Below are positions 41,836 to 49,825 of a stretch of DNA of 64,000 nt, one piece after another (within the stretch, counting starts at the first letter, position 1; each line of letters begins with the position of its first letter). A model generated the notes under the pieces. The model was given only the letters and a program-made list of their open reading frames with translations. It was not told where the DNA came from and made no database searches. Both the position numbers and the translations under genes were made by a program. Origin of the DNA: Xanthobacter flavus (GTDB lineage: Bacteria > Pseudomonadota > Alphaproteobacteria > Rhizobiales > Xanthobacteraceae); contig NZ_JAGGML010000001.1 of the NCBI RefSeq assembly GCF_017875275.1, positions 3,989,001 to 4,053,000 on the forward strand, read 5' to 3'.

Positions 41836-42377
41836 GGCGTTTCCTCCGAAGTGCGCGGGGGAACCACGACCGGCAGGGGCTCAACATGCTCGACCCCCGA
41901 CCAGGGGGCCGGCAGGATGCCGCGCAGCGAGCGCCACAGATCAAGAAGAAGAACGAGGGCCATCAGGATCGCGGCGACGAAACCCGCTGCATAGATGGCA
42001 CCGACGGGAATCCCAGACAGGGCCTGGACGTTGCTCCACTCGATGAGGGTCAGCGACCAGCTGCCTTCGCCCATGAGCCAGCAGCACCACAGCATCAGGC
42101 CGTAGGAAGCAAGAAAGCAGACCCAACGCATCCTTGGCGGCAAGCGGACGACCAGGGACTCGACGCCGAGATGCGCGCCCTTGGCCAGAGCCACCACGGA
42201 TCCCATGAAGATGACCCAGACGAGGACGACACGGGACACCTCGACTGCAAATGGAATGCCTGAGCTGAAACCATAGCGCAGCACGACGTTTGTAAAGATT
42301 AGGAGGCTGATGACTGCCATTCCGATGACGATGAAGACGTCAAAGGCCTTGAATAACCAGTGCAACGCTGAAGACAT
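41832..42377 (-). CDS. dctQ: TRAP transporter small permease (DctQ)
   Basis: 181 residues with four helices. FDVFIVIGMAVISLLIFTNVVLRYGF is the characteristic first helix, and RVVLVWVIFMGSVVALAKGAHLGVESLV carries the conserved W-x-x-F-x-G and H-x-x-v motifs. It overlaps dctM (ATGA). It forms the membrane unit with DctM for the DctP binding protein encoded at 36362. Confidence 0.92.
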   Translation of the reverse strand: MSSALHWLFKAFDVFIVIGMAVISLLIFTNVVLRYGFSSGIPFAVEVSRVVLVWVIFMGSVVALAKGAHLGVESLVVRLPPRMRWVCFLASYGLMLWCCWLMGEGSWSLTLIEWSNVQALSGIPVGAIYAAGFVAAILMALVLLLDLWRSLRGILPAPWSGVEHVEPLPVVVPPRTSEETP

Positions 42378-42526
42378 GGCCGCTCACAAAGGTTGTGCGC
42401 GCATGCGGCTTGCGCCGCACTCCAACGAGGATCCGGAGATTTTGAGCCGAGCACGTCCAGCAGGCTGGGTGGGTAAAGCTCGCCTAACTATCCGATCGAA
42501 CTGCGCGCGAGGTGAAGGTAACCGTT

Positions 42527-42549
42527 CCTCCTGCCGGTATGGCAGGAGG
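42527..42549. other. Perfect hairpin between the DUF1330 gene and dctQ
   Basis: CCTCCTGCC (42527-42535) and GGCAGGAGG (42541-42549) form a perfect 9-bp stem with a 5-base loop (GGTAT). It lies 21 bp downstream of the DUF1330 stop on the minus strand. There is no T-run, so it may be an mRNA-stabilising or attenuating hairpin rather than a full terminator. Confidence 0.6.
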
Positions 42550-42570
42550 CACCAGGCAATTCGTCCGGTG

Positions 42571-42861
42571 TCAGACACCTTCCACCACGGCCAGATGCAC
42601 CTTGGCGTGCTTCTGTCGGGCCTCGATAGCCCTCTGATACTCGGGCGAGTTGTAGCAGGCGAGGGCGGTATCGTAATCCTTGAACTCGATTACTGCGAGG
42701 CGGTTCGCGTCAGGGCCTTCCATAACCTGGCTCTGTCCGGCGCGAACGACAAAGGTCGCGCCGTATTTGTCGAACGCCGCCTTGTTCAACGAAATGTATT
42801 CTTTGTAACCCTCATGGCTTGCAATATCGACCATTGCAACCCAGTAGCCTTTCTTGGTCAT
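42571..42861 (-). CDS. DUF1330 domain protein
   Basis: 96 residues. YWVAMVDIASHEGYKEYISL and FDKYGATFVVRAGQSQVMEG, then RLAVIEFKDYDTALACYNSPEYQRA, are the DUF1330 ferredoxin-like fold, related to the EthD/Dabb dimeric alpha-beta barrels. Function is not established; similar small proteins accompany catabolic clusters. ATG 42859-42861 has GGGAGGAAG upstream. It is first in the leftward dctQM group and divergent from the IclR gene. Confidence 0.83.
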   Translation of the reverse strand: MTKKGYWVAMVDIASHEGYKEYISLNKAAFDKYGATFVVRAGQSQVMEGPDANRLAVIEFKDYDTALACYNSPEYQRAIEARQKHAKVHLAVVEGV

Positions 42862-42995
42862 TTGCTTCCTCCCAGCATGAACTTCCCGCCATCTCTTACG
42901 GACGGCGTGGAAGCCTCTAACCATTCACATTCAGCGTTGAGAGTTTGTCGTTGAACCTCCCCGATCGCGGGGCTAGAACCGACGAAGAGTATTGA

Positions 42996-43027
42996 CTACA
43001 ATGTGGACACTCTGCCCAAATTTGTAG
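42996..43027. promoter_or_regulatory. Possible IclR autoregulatory inverted repeat
   Basis: CTACAA (42996-43001) and TTGTAG (43022-43027) form an inverted repeat over 32 bp just upstream of the IclR start (43066). The arms are short, so this is tentative. Confidence 0.35.
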
Positions 43028-43065
43028 TGCCGCGATGGTCCGATGTCAAGTTGCGAGGTATTTCC

Positions 43066-43875
43066 GTGACCCAGAATGAGCTGCAGGGCGAGGGCGATGC
43101 TGGAGCGCCTCATCATGTGCAGGGAGCCGCCTCGTTCTCGAAGTTCATGGCGGTGCTGCAGATCATCGCCGAGGCACCGGGAATGCTGAACATTGCGCAG
43201 CTTACAAAGCGCGCGCCGTTTCCCCGCGGTACGGTCTACCGCCTCGTTTCGGCGCTCATGGCGGAGGGGCTCGTCACGCAGGCAGGAGAGAATGGAACGT
43301 TTCGTCTGGGGCCACGTCTTCTGCAGTTTGCTGCAAAGACATGGGAGGATTCCGACTTGCGGACGATCGCGAGGGATTTTCTGGTTTCGCTTCGCGACGC
43401 GACGGACGAGACCGTGCATCTTGCGGTGCCGAGCAATAACCGGATGGTCTACATAGACAAGTTGGTGGGCTCTAACAGGGTGCAGATGAAAACCAGTATC
43501 GGTGGCCAGGTGGAACTGCACTCCACGTCCGTGGGAAAGGCGTGGCTGTCCGGGCTGCCACAGCAGCGGCTCCTGGAGGTTCTCAAGGGACTTGACCTGA
43601 GGCGCCACACCGCCAGGACGTTCACGACACCCGCAGCGCTGTTGGAGGAATTGAAGCGGGCGCGTGAGCAGGGGTTTGCGTTCGACGACGAGGAAAACGA
43701 ACCGGACATCCGCTGTTTCGGTAGCCCGATTTTCAATCGTTCGCGGGAGCCGGTTGGTGCGGTGAGTATCAGTATGCCGGTGTACCGGCACGATGAGCGG
43801 CGTCACGAACTCTGCGGAAGGCTGGTGCGTGAAACGGCGCAACGTATCAGTGCCGAATTGTCCAGGATGCTCTAG
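43066..43875 (+). CDS. IclR-family transcriptional regulator
   Basis: 269 residues. The winged helix-turn-helix includes MAVLQIIAEAPGMLNIAQLTKRAPFPRGTVYRLVSAL, and the ligand domain includes ETVHLAVPSNNRMVYIDKLVGSNRVQM, LHSTSVGKAWLSGLPQ and the C-terminal CFGSPIFNRSREPVGAVSISM. GTG 43066 is chosen for GAGG at 43055; an earlier GTG at 43003 would overlap the inverted repeat. It is the only regulator in the 36-43 kb block and so the best candidate for the ATGGAC-N5-GTCCAT operators. Confidence 0.88.
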   Translation: MTQNELQGEGDAGAPHHVQGAASFSKFMAVLQIIAEAPGMLNIAQLTKRAPFPRGTVYRLVSALMAEGLVTQAGENGTFRLGPRLLQFAAKTWEDSDLRTIARDFLVSLRDATDETVHLAVPSNNRMVYIDKLVGSNRVQMKTSIGGQVELHSTSVGKAWLSGLPQQRLLEVLKGLDLRRHTARTFTTPAALLEELKRAREQGFAFDDEENEPDIRCFGSPIFNRSREPVGAVSISMPVYRHDERRHELCGRLVRETAQRISAELSRML

Positions 43876-44209
43876 CCTCTGTCCGCTCCTGGTGCCCAGC
43901 ACGACACCGGGTCGACCTGATCTCGGCCGTCCCCGTCATCAAGGCCGCCGCCGTCGGGGGGCATGTCTCCGGATGCCGTCACCACAAGCACGTGATATTT
44001 CGCCATGAAGGCGCAATGATTGATTGAGTAAAGATAATTGTGAAGTTTATTTGTAGATGAATGCGATGATTGGTTGCCGCAGCGCTTCTAAGTCGCAGTG
44101 GCATCGGCGCGGCATCCAAGGGCGCTCAGGCCCATCGATATGCGCACGACGCGCGGAATCATTGGTACTATAGTTGGACTGAACATGATCACATGGAGTG
44201 CGCGGCCAA
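43876..44209. other. Intergenic, AT-rich promoter region for the HxlR gene
   Basis: About 330 bp; 43990-44080 is clearly AT-richer than the surroundings. An 8-bp palindrome, ACTATAGT (44167-44174), in TTGGTACTATAGTTGGAC, lies 36 bp before the HxlR-type start and resembles the operators often seen before HxlR-family genes. No gene is visible. Confidence 0.45.
44167..44174. promoter_or_regulatory. Candidate HxlR operator palindrome ACTATAGT
   Basis: A perfect 8-bp palindrome within TTGGTACTATAGTTGGAC, just upstream of the tandem HxlR gene. HxlR-family regulators are known to recognise short GTACTAxxxTAGTAC-like palindromes. The resemblance is partial. Confidence 0.4.
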
Positions 44210-45373
44210 ATGCCGAACGAGAAGCGTGCGGGCCCTGGAGCGAATGCGAAGACCGCATCCAGGAGCCAGGCGGTGCCTCAACTGTTTGAACGCAACTGCT
44301 CGGTCGGACGCACAATCTCCATCATGTCGGATGCGTGGAGCTTCCTCGTCATACGCGAGGCGTTCTTTGGTGCGCAGCGGTTTGAACAGTTCCGGACCGC
44401 GCTCGGGCTGCCGCGCGGCACGCTTGCGGAACGGCTGAAGCGCCTCACCGTACGCGGCATTTTCCGTCAGGTGCACTATTCGGCGAACTCAAGCCGGGCC
44501 GAATATCATCTCACCCGCTGTGGAATGGAGTTGTACCCGAGCTTCGTCGCGCTGATCCGATTCGGCGACCGGTGGCTGTCGGGGCCGGAAGGGCCGCCGC
44601 TGCGATTGATCCACGCCACATGCGGCGCGGAGTGCGAGCCCTATGTGGCCTGTTCCCACTGCCTCGGCGAGGTGAAGGCGAACCGCGTGCGCTACCGCGA
44701 CGGACCGGGCGCCGGCCGCACCCCCGTGGAGCCGGCCAAGCGGGCGCGACGGACGGCGGAATCCGCGAGCTTCTCGCGCGGGCGCCCGAGTTCGGTGTCA
44801 AGGTCGCTGGAAATCATCGGCGACCGCTGGAGCTTTCTCATCCTGCGCGAGGCGTTCTTCGGCGTGCGGCGCTTCGACCAGATGCAGACCGAGCTGCGGA
44901 TCGCGCCCAATATTCTCACCGAACGGCTCGGCCGGCTGGTCACGCGCGGGGTGTTCGCGCGGGTCAAGTACCAGGATCTGCCTGACCGCTACGAATATCG
45001 GCTCACCGAAATGGGCAAGGATCTCTACGGCGCATTCATCACCATGGGCGCGTGGGGCGACCGATGGCTTTCAGCCGGGGATCCCCCGCTGGTCCTCACG
45101 CATCTCGATTGCGGGCACGATTTTTCGGCGGTGGTGGTCTGTGACAAGTGCCGCAAGCCCATCGAGGCGCCCGACATGCGCTACCGCCTCAATTACGATC
45201 CGGCGCAGTATGGCGCGCCTTTGGCCGGTGATCGGACGGTGGATATTCTGGTGTCAGGCGAGGATGCGCCTGCTCCGGATGCGCCCGGCCAAGATCGGGC
45301 GCAAGAGGATGAGGCCAAGCCGGGGAAGCGGGCAGCGCCTCGTCGGCGCCGCCCGGCGACCGTTACTTCTTGA
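44210..45373 (+). CDS. Tandem HxlR-family regulator with zinc-ribbon-like linkers
   Basis: 387 residues holding two complete HxlR winged-helix domains. Domain 1 (about 28-110) has CSVGRTISIMSDAWSFLVIREAFFG, and domain 2 (about 195-275) has SLEIIGDRWSFLILREAFFGVRR. Each is followed by a cysteine cluster (ATCGAECEPYVACSHC and LDCGHDFSAVVVCDKC), like small zinc ribbons. HxlR proteins normally act as dimers of single domains, so this is an intramolecular dimer. The tail is basic and Pro/Ala-rich. GGAG precedes ATG 44210. It probably controls the 45-60 kb catabolic block. Its 3' end overlaps the convergent binding-protein gene by 11 bp. Confidence 0.85.
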   Translation: MPNEKRAGPGANAKTASRSQAVPQLFERNCSVGRTISIMSDAWSFLVIREAFFGAQRFEQFRTALGLPRGTLAERLKRLTVRGIFRQVHYSANSSRAEYHLTRCGMELYPSFVALIRFGDRWLSGPEGPPLRLIHATCGAECEPYVACSHCLGEVKANRVRYRDGPGAGRTPVEPAKRARRTAESASFSRGRPSSVSRSLEIIGDRWSFLILREAFFGVRRFDQMQTELRIAPNILTERLGRLVTRGVFARVKYQDLPDRYEYRLTEMGKDLYGAFITMGAWGDRWLSAGDPPLVLTHLDCGHDFSAVVVCDKCRKPIEAPDMRYRLNYDPAQYGAPLAGDRTVDILVSGEDAPAPDAPGQDRAQEDEAKPGKRAAPRRRRPATVTS

Positions 45374-46604
45374 TCAGCGGGCACTGGCTCTGCGACAGCG
45401 GACGGAAGGCCTGTTCGCCCGGAATGACCTGCACAAGCTTGTAATAGTCCCATGGGCCCTTCGATTCCGAAGGGCTCTTCACCTGATAGACGTACATGTC
45501 GTGGATGAAGCGGCCATCGGCGCGGATGTAGCCGTTCTTGGCGAAGAAGTCGTTGACCTTCATCTCGCGCATCTTGGCCATCACGGCCTGTGCTTCGTCG
45601 GTGCCGGCAGCCTCGACAGCCTTCAGATAGTGCATGGTGGAAGAATAGTCGCCCGCATCGCCCATGTGCGGCTTGCGGCCCATGCGCGCCTCGAAGCGCT
45701 TGGAGAAGGCGCGAGTCTCGTCGTCCCGATCCCAGTAGAAGGCATTGGTGAGCACGAGGCCCTGGGCGTTCTCAAGGCCCATGGAGTGGATGTCGGAGAT
45801 CCACACCAGGAGCCCGGCGAGGGACTGCTTGCCGGACTGCCCCAGCCCGAAATCGTGCGCGGCCTTCACGGCGTTGATGAACACGGTGCCGGAGCCGGCA
45901 ACGGCGATCACGTCCGCGCCCGATCCCTGCGCCTGAAGCATGAAGGAACCGTGGTCGAGGGTGTTGATGGGGTAGCGCACGGAGCCCACCACGTTGCCTC
46001 CGCCCGCCTTCACCACCGACGCGGTGTCGGCCTCCAGAGCATGACCGAAGGCATAGTCCGCGGTCAGGAAGAACCAGTTCTTCTTGCCCTGCTTGATGAG
46101 CGCATTTCCGGTGCCGACAGCCAGCGCGTAGGTGTCGTAGGCATAGTGGATCGAGTTCGGCGTGCACATGTCGCCGGTGAGGCGGGAGGAGCCCGAGCCG
46201 TTGATGATGGCGATGCCGTTCTTCTCCTTGGCAACGCCGGCGACACCGATGGCGACGGCCGAATTGATCAGGTTGGCGATCATGTCGACCTTGTCCACGT
46301 CGAACCATTCCTTCGCCTTGGCAATGGCGACTTCGGTCTTGTTCTGGTGGTCGGCGACAATGACCTCGATGGGCTTGCCGAGAACCTTCCCGCCGAAGTC
46401 CTCCACGGCCATCTTCACCGCCGTGACCGACCCCTCGCCCGATTCGTGGGAGAACTGACCGGACATGTCGGTGAGAACGCCGATCTTCACCAGGTCATTG
46501 GAAATCTTGCCGGCCGCGGGCGGTGCCGCCGGGCTCTGAGCATAGGCCGGCAGCGACATGGCGAACGCGGCGCAGATCGTCGCCACGTGTGCAATTCTGG
46601 ACAT
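45363..46604 (-). CDS. Periplasmic binding protein, branched-chain amino acid (LivK) type
   Basis: 413 residues. A signal peptide (to AYAQ) is followed by KIGVLTDMSGQFSHESGEGSV, VIVADHQNKTEVAIAKAKEWF and NWFFLTADYAFGHALEAD. It ends RPLSQSQCPLIKK. The Peripla_BP_6 fold binds amino acids but also aromatic acids and amides in catabolic clusters. It is homologous to the orphan binding protein at 29433. The matching LivHMGF permease and ATPase genes are at 60313-63677. AGGAGGA precedes ATG 46604. Confidence 0.9.
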   Translation of the reverse strand: MSRIAHVATICAAFAMSLPAYAQSPAAPPAAGKISNDLVKIGVLTDMSGQFSHESGEGSVTAVKMAVEDFGGKVLGKPIEVIVADHQNKTEVAIAKAKEWFDVDKVDMIANLINSAVAIGVAGVAKEKNGIAIINGSGSSRLTGDMCTPNSIHYAYDTYALAVGTGNALIKQGKKNWFFLTADYAFGHALEADTASVVKAGGGNVVGSVRYPINTLDHGSFMLQAQGSGADVIAVAGSGTVFINAVKAAHDFGLGQSGKQSLAGLLVWISDIHSMGLENAQGLVLTNAFYWDRDDETRAFSKRFEARMGRKPHMGDAGDYSSTMHYLKAVEAAGTDEAQAVMAKMREMKVNDFFAKNGYIRADGRFIHDMYVYQVKSPSESKGPWDYYKLVQVIPGEQAFRPLSQSQCPLIKK

Positions 46605-46951
46605 CCGTCTTCCTCCTGCGTGATCCGGCGCGCCTTTCCGGCTTAGCGTCCGGGTGGTCTGTCCCTGCGCCGACTGATTTCTTGCATAAATGGACGTTTC
46701 AATTGCCGCATATCGGTGGCGTTATCCCGCAATGCAGTACGGATCTGCGCTCGCTGCGGGAAATGCTGTCGAAGGCCGGGCAATTTGTCCCGTGTCGGTC
46801 GGTGCGACATTGACAACAGCACTTTCAGTCTATTAATGCAAGTTACGAATTGATCGGCAGATCCGATTGCCGCGGCCGTGGTCGGTCGGGTTGGGCGCCG
46901 GTCAAGGCTGCTGGTGCCCGTCCGCGGGCCGTCCTTGAAGGGAGGCGTGAG
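46605..46951. promoter_or_regulatory. Divergent promoter region with 17-bp motif
   Basis: The 347 bp between the binding protein and the thioesterase gene include TTGACA (46810-46815) and a possible -10 near 46831-46838, pointing to the thioesterase. Over this -10 lies the 17-bp motif AGTCTATTAATGCAAGT (46827-46843). Its reverse complement is repeated with one mismatch at 55247-55263. No gene is present. Confidence 0.6.
46827..46843. promoter_or_regulatory. Shared 17-bp regulatory motif, copy 1
   Basis: AGTCTATTAATGCAAGT. The reverse complement, ACTTGCATTAATAGACT, differs by one base from copy 2 at 55247. It covers the predicted -10 of the rightward promoter and lies between two divergent operons. 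It may be an operator for the tandem HxlR regulator or another regulator of the block. Confidence 0.62.
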
Positions 46952-47419
46952 GTGAGCGCGCGCACAACGCCGGACCGGCGGCAGGACTATCGCCACTTTC
47001 GGGAGATCACGACGCGGTGGATGGACAACGACGTCTACCAGCACGTGAACAACGTGGTTTACTACTCGTTCTTCGATACGGCTGTGGGCCATTACCTGAT
47101 CGAGACGGGGGCGCTGGATGTCCAGGCGAGCCCGATTATCGGCCTCGTGGTGGAGACGCGCTGCCAGTATTTCTCGTCGCTGTCGTTTCCCTCAAAGGTG
47201 CATGCGGGCCTGCGTGTCGGGCGGCTCGGAACCACCAGCGTGCGATACGAGATCGGCATCTTTCGCGATGCGGACGATGTGGCGGCCGCGCAGGGGCATT
47301 TCATCCATGTCTACGTGGATCGCGCCACGAACCGGCCGGTTCCGCTCCCCGACAAGCTGCGCCATGTTCTTGCGCCCCTCGTCGTCGGCGAGGCGGGCGT
47401 CGGGACCAGGGAGGGCTGA
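46952..47419 (+). CDS. 4HBT-type acyl-CoA thioesterase (hotdog fold)
   Basis: 155 residues. TRWMDNDVYQHVNNVVYYSFFDTAVGHYL contains the Asp-x-x-x-His-x-N active-site pattern of 4-hydroxybenzoyl-CoA thioesterase-like proteins (Asp in MDND). LVVETRCQYFSSLSFP and VHVGLR-like strands follow. It would release CoA from an aryl- or acyl-CoA intermediate. GTG 46952 is chosen because AAGGGAGG lies 6 nt upstream. It begins a rightward operon: thioesterase, crotonase-fold protein, MBL hydrolase, SDR, acyl-CoA ligase. Confidence 0.86.
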   Translation: MSARTTPDRRQDYRHFREITTRWMDNDVYQHVNNVVYYSFFDTAVGHYLIETGALDVQASPIIGLVVETRCQYFSSLSFPSKVHAGLRVGRLGTTSVRYEIGIFRDADDVAAAQGHFIHVYVDRATNRPVPLPDKLRHVLAPLVVGEAGVGTREG

Positions 47420-48193
47420 ATGGCTGATATTGAAGTCGCCGTCGCGGACCACATCGCCACCGTCACGCTGAATCGTCCGGCGCAACGCAATGCCATGACG
47501 CTTGCCATGTGGCGGGGTGTGGCGCGCATATTCTCCGACCTTGGCGCGGACCGCGACGTGCGGGCGATCCTGCTTGTCGGAGCTGGCGCGGATTTCAGCG
47601 TCGGGGCGGACATTTCCGAATTCCCCGTGGTGCGCCACACGCTGGAGCAGAGCGTCGAGTATGAGGTCGCGGTGGATGCGTCGTCCGACGCCATCGCCGG
47701 CGCCGGTAAACCGACCATCGCGGTGGTCTCCGGCTATTGCCTCGGCGGCGGCTGCCACCTCTCCATGTCCTGCGATTTCCGCATCGCCGCGCCAACCGCC
47801 ATCTTCGGCATCCCGGCGGCGAAGCTCTCCATCGTCTATGGCGTGCGCAGCACCCAGCGCCTGCTCTCCCTCGTCGGGCTCACACAGGCGAAGCGCATCC
47901 TCTATACCGCGGATCGCATCCCCGCCGAGGAGGCGCTGCGCATCGGCTTCGCGGACGAGATGGCCGACGATCCGATGGCGGCAGCCCGTAACCTCGCCGG
48001 GCGCATCGCGGCGAATGCGCCGCTCTCGGTGAGTGGCGCGAAGTTCATCCTCGACGGCATCGCCATGGGGGCCGGGGCGCTCGATCTCGATGCCGCCCAG
48101 GCACGCATCGACGGCGCATCCCGCAGCTTCGACTATCAGGAGGGTCGCAACGCCTTCGCCGAGAAGCGCCCGCCGCGCTTCGAGGGGCGGTAA
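47420..48193 (+). CDS. Crotonase-fold (enoyl-CoA hydratase/isomerase family) protein
   Basis: 257 residues. Typical elements: TVTLNRPAQRNAMTLAMW, the oxyanion-hole block DFSVGADISEF and GYCLGGGCHLSMSCDFRIAA. The two hydratase glutamates are not conserved: the first is His113 (GGGCHL instead of GGGCEL) and the second lies in GIPAAK, where hydratases have GxPE. It is therefore unlikely to be a simple enoyl-CoA hydratase; isomerase, decarboxylase, hydrolase or other crotonase chemistry is possible. It starts immediately after the thioesterase stop. Confidence 0.84.
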   Translation: MADIEVAVADHIATVTLNRPAQRNAMTLAMWRGVARIFSDLGADRDVRAILLVGAGADFSVGADISEFPVVRHTLEQSVEYEVAVDASSDAIAGAGKPTIAVVSGYCLGGGCHLSMSCDFRIAAPTAIFGIPAAKLSIVYGVRSTQRLLSLVGLTQAKRILYTADRIPAEEALRIGFADEMADDPMAAARNLAGRIAANAPLSVSGAKFILDGIAMGAGALDLDAAQARIDGASRSFDYQEGRNAFAEKRPPRFEGR

Positions 48194-48219
48194 GCGGTCC
48201 CGCACGGGAGGAAACAGCA

Positions 48220-48981
48220 ATGAAGATGCACGTGCTTTCCGGCGGCCGCCTCCGGATGAAGCGTCATATCTATCAGCCCGATGCCGACCGCAGCGAGACC
48301 ATCGAGCTGCCGGTTGCCTCCATCCTGCTGCGCCATGCCCAGGGCAACGTTCTGTTCGACACGGGCTGCCACCCGTCCGTCGTGGACGATGCCGAAGCGC
48401 GCTGGGGCGGCGTGGCGCGGGCCATGACGCCGATCATGGGGCGTGAGGACAACGTGGTTTCGCAACTCGCCTGCGTGGGCCTCGGGGCCGACGACATCGA
48501 CGTGGTGGTCTGCTCGCATTTCCATCCCGACCATTGCGGCTGCAACGGTTTCTTCCGCAAGGCGACGGTCGTCGTGCATGCGGCGGAGCTGGCCGCGGCG
48601 AAGGCCGAGAATGCGGCTTCGGCGGGCTATCTTCCGGTGGAGTGGGACCAGGGCAATCCGCTCGACCTGATTGAAGGAGAGAAGGATCTGTTCGGTGACG
48701 GCCGCGTCACCCTCATCCCATTTCCCGGTCACACGCCGGGGCTTACGGGCGCTCTCGTCTCGCTCGACCGGGATGGCGCCTTCCTGCTGGCCTCGGACGC
48801 GGTGAGCCTGCGCACCAGCCTCGATACGGACGTGGTGCCGAAGAACACCTGGAACGTCGATCAGCATCATCGCTCCATCGCGGAAATCCGCAGGATCGAG
48901 GCGGGCGGTGCCACCGTGCTGTGCGGCCATGACGACGCCCAATGGCAGAGCCTTCGGAAGGGGGCGGACGCCTACGAATAA
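48220..48981 (+). CDS. Metallo-beta-lactamase-fold hydrolase, N-acyl-homoserine-lactonase-like
   Basis: 253 residues. The dinuclear zinc motif H-x-H-x-D-H appears as SHFHPDHCG, with further His/Asp ligands in FPGHTPGL, LASDAV and LCGHDD. The start MKMHVLSGGRLRMKRHIY, lacking a signal peptide, resembles AHL lactonases (AttM/AiiA type), so lactone hydrolysis is likely. In this context it may open a lactone intermediate rather than quench signals. It lies between the crotonase-fold and SDR genes in the operon. Confidence 0.85.
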   Translation: MKMHVLSGGRLRMKRHIYQPDADRSETIELPVASILLRHAQGNVLFDTGCHPSVVDDAEARWGGVARAMTPIMGREDNVVSQLACVGLGADDIDVVVCSHFHPDHCGCNGFFRKATVVVHAAELAAAKAENAASAGYLPVEWDQGNPLDLIEGEKDLFGDGRVTLIPFPGHTPGLTGALVSLDRDGAFLLASDAVSLRTSLDTDVVPKNTWNVDQHHRSIAEIRRIEAGGATVLCGHDDAQWQSLRKGADAYE

Positions 48982-49028
48982 GGCGCGGCCCCGTTTCCAT
49001 CCATCATCTCACGCAAGGCGGATTTTCC

Positions 49029-49781
49029 ATGGATCTCAATCTCAAGGGCAAGGTTGCGCTGGTCACCGGCGGGGCGCGCGACGTAGGGCGCGAAATATCG
49101 CTCGCTCTCGCCGCCGAGGGCGCGACGGTCGCCTTGAACTATCGCAATTCTGCCGAGGAGGCGCAGGCCGTCGTGGACGAGATCCGCGCGCTGGGTGGCG
49201 AGGCGAAGGCCTACAAGGCGGACGTCGCCGATTTCACGAGCGTCAAGGCGATGGTCGACGCCATCGTCACGGATTTCGGCGGGCTCAACATCGTCGTCAA
49301 TAACGCCGGCCTCGCCATCCGGCAGCGGTTCACCGACTCCACGGAGAAGGAGTGGAAGGCGCAGATCGACACCTGCCTTTATGGCGCCATCCATCTTGCG
49401 CACGCGGCCATCCCGCATCTTGAAAAGGCGGGCGACGGGCGCCTCATCGCCATCGTCGGCGACTCCTCGCGTGTGGGCGAATCCGGCCTCGCCATCGTGG
49501 CGGCGGCGCGGGCGGGCACCATCGCCCTCATGAAGTCGCTGGCCCGGGAACTGGGCCGCAGCGGCGTGACGGCCAACACGGTTTCCCTGGGTCTCGTCGA
49601 GACCGCCCATGATCGCTCCTGGGTGGAAGCCAATCGCGACAAGCTCACCAAATTCTATCCACTGCGCCGTCTCGGCCAGCCGGAGGACATAGCGCCCACG
49701 GTGGCCCTGCTCGCCTCGCCGAAGGGGTCGTGGATCACCGGGCAGGTGATCTCCATCTCCGGCGGCTTCTGCATGGTGTGA
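49029..49781 (+). CDS. SDR-family protein lacking the catalytic Tyr/Lys
   Basis: 250 residues with a clear cofactor fold: VTGGARDVGREISLAL and VVNNAGLAIRQRF. In the active-site region, IVGDSSRVGESGLAIVAAARAG stands where classical SDRs have Ser...Tyr-x-x-x-Lys. The Tyr position is Val157 and the Lys position is Arg161, so standard hydride-transfer catalysis is doubtful. It closes with ITGQVISISGGFCMV. It may be a divergent enzyme using other residues or a non-catalytic partner. ATG 49029 is the first sensible start; the frame is open further upstream. Confidence 0.84.
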   Translation: MDLNLKGKVALVTGGARDVGREISLALAAEGATVALNYRNSAEEAQAVVDEIRALGGEAKAYKADVADFTSVKAMVDAIVTDFGGLNIVVNNAGLAIRQRFTDSTEKEWKAQIDTCLYGAIHLAHAAIPHLEKAGDGRLIAIVGDSSRVGESGLAIVAAARAGTIALMKSLARELGRSGVTANTVSLGLVETAHDRSWVEANRDKLTKFYPLRRLGQPEDIAPTVALLASPKGSWITGQVISISGGFCMV

Positions 49782-49825
49782 CGACAGCCGCGCACAAGAA
49801 CGCGGTGATCGAAGGGGAGGAATCG

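Noticed and set aside
48220-48981. Quorum-quenching lactonase as the main role of the MBL protein
   Set aside because: The fold allows it, but the catabolic operon context makes lactone or ester intermediate hydrolysis more likely; kept as an alternative only.
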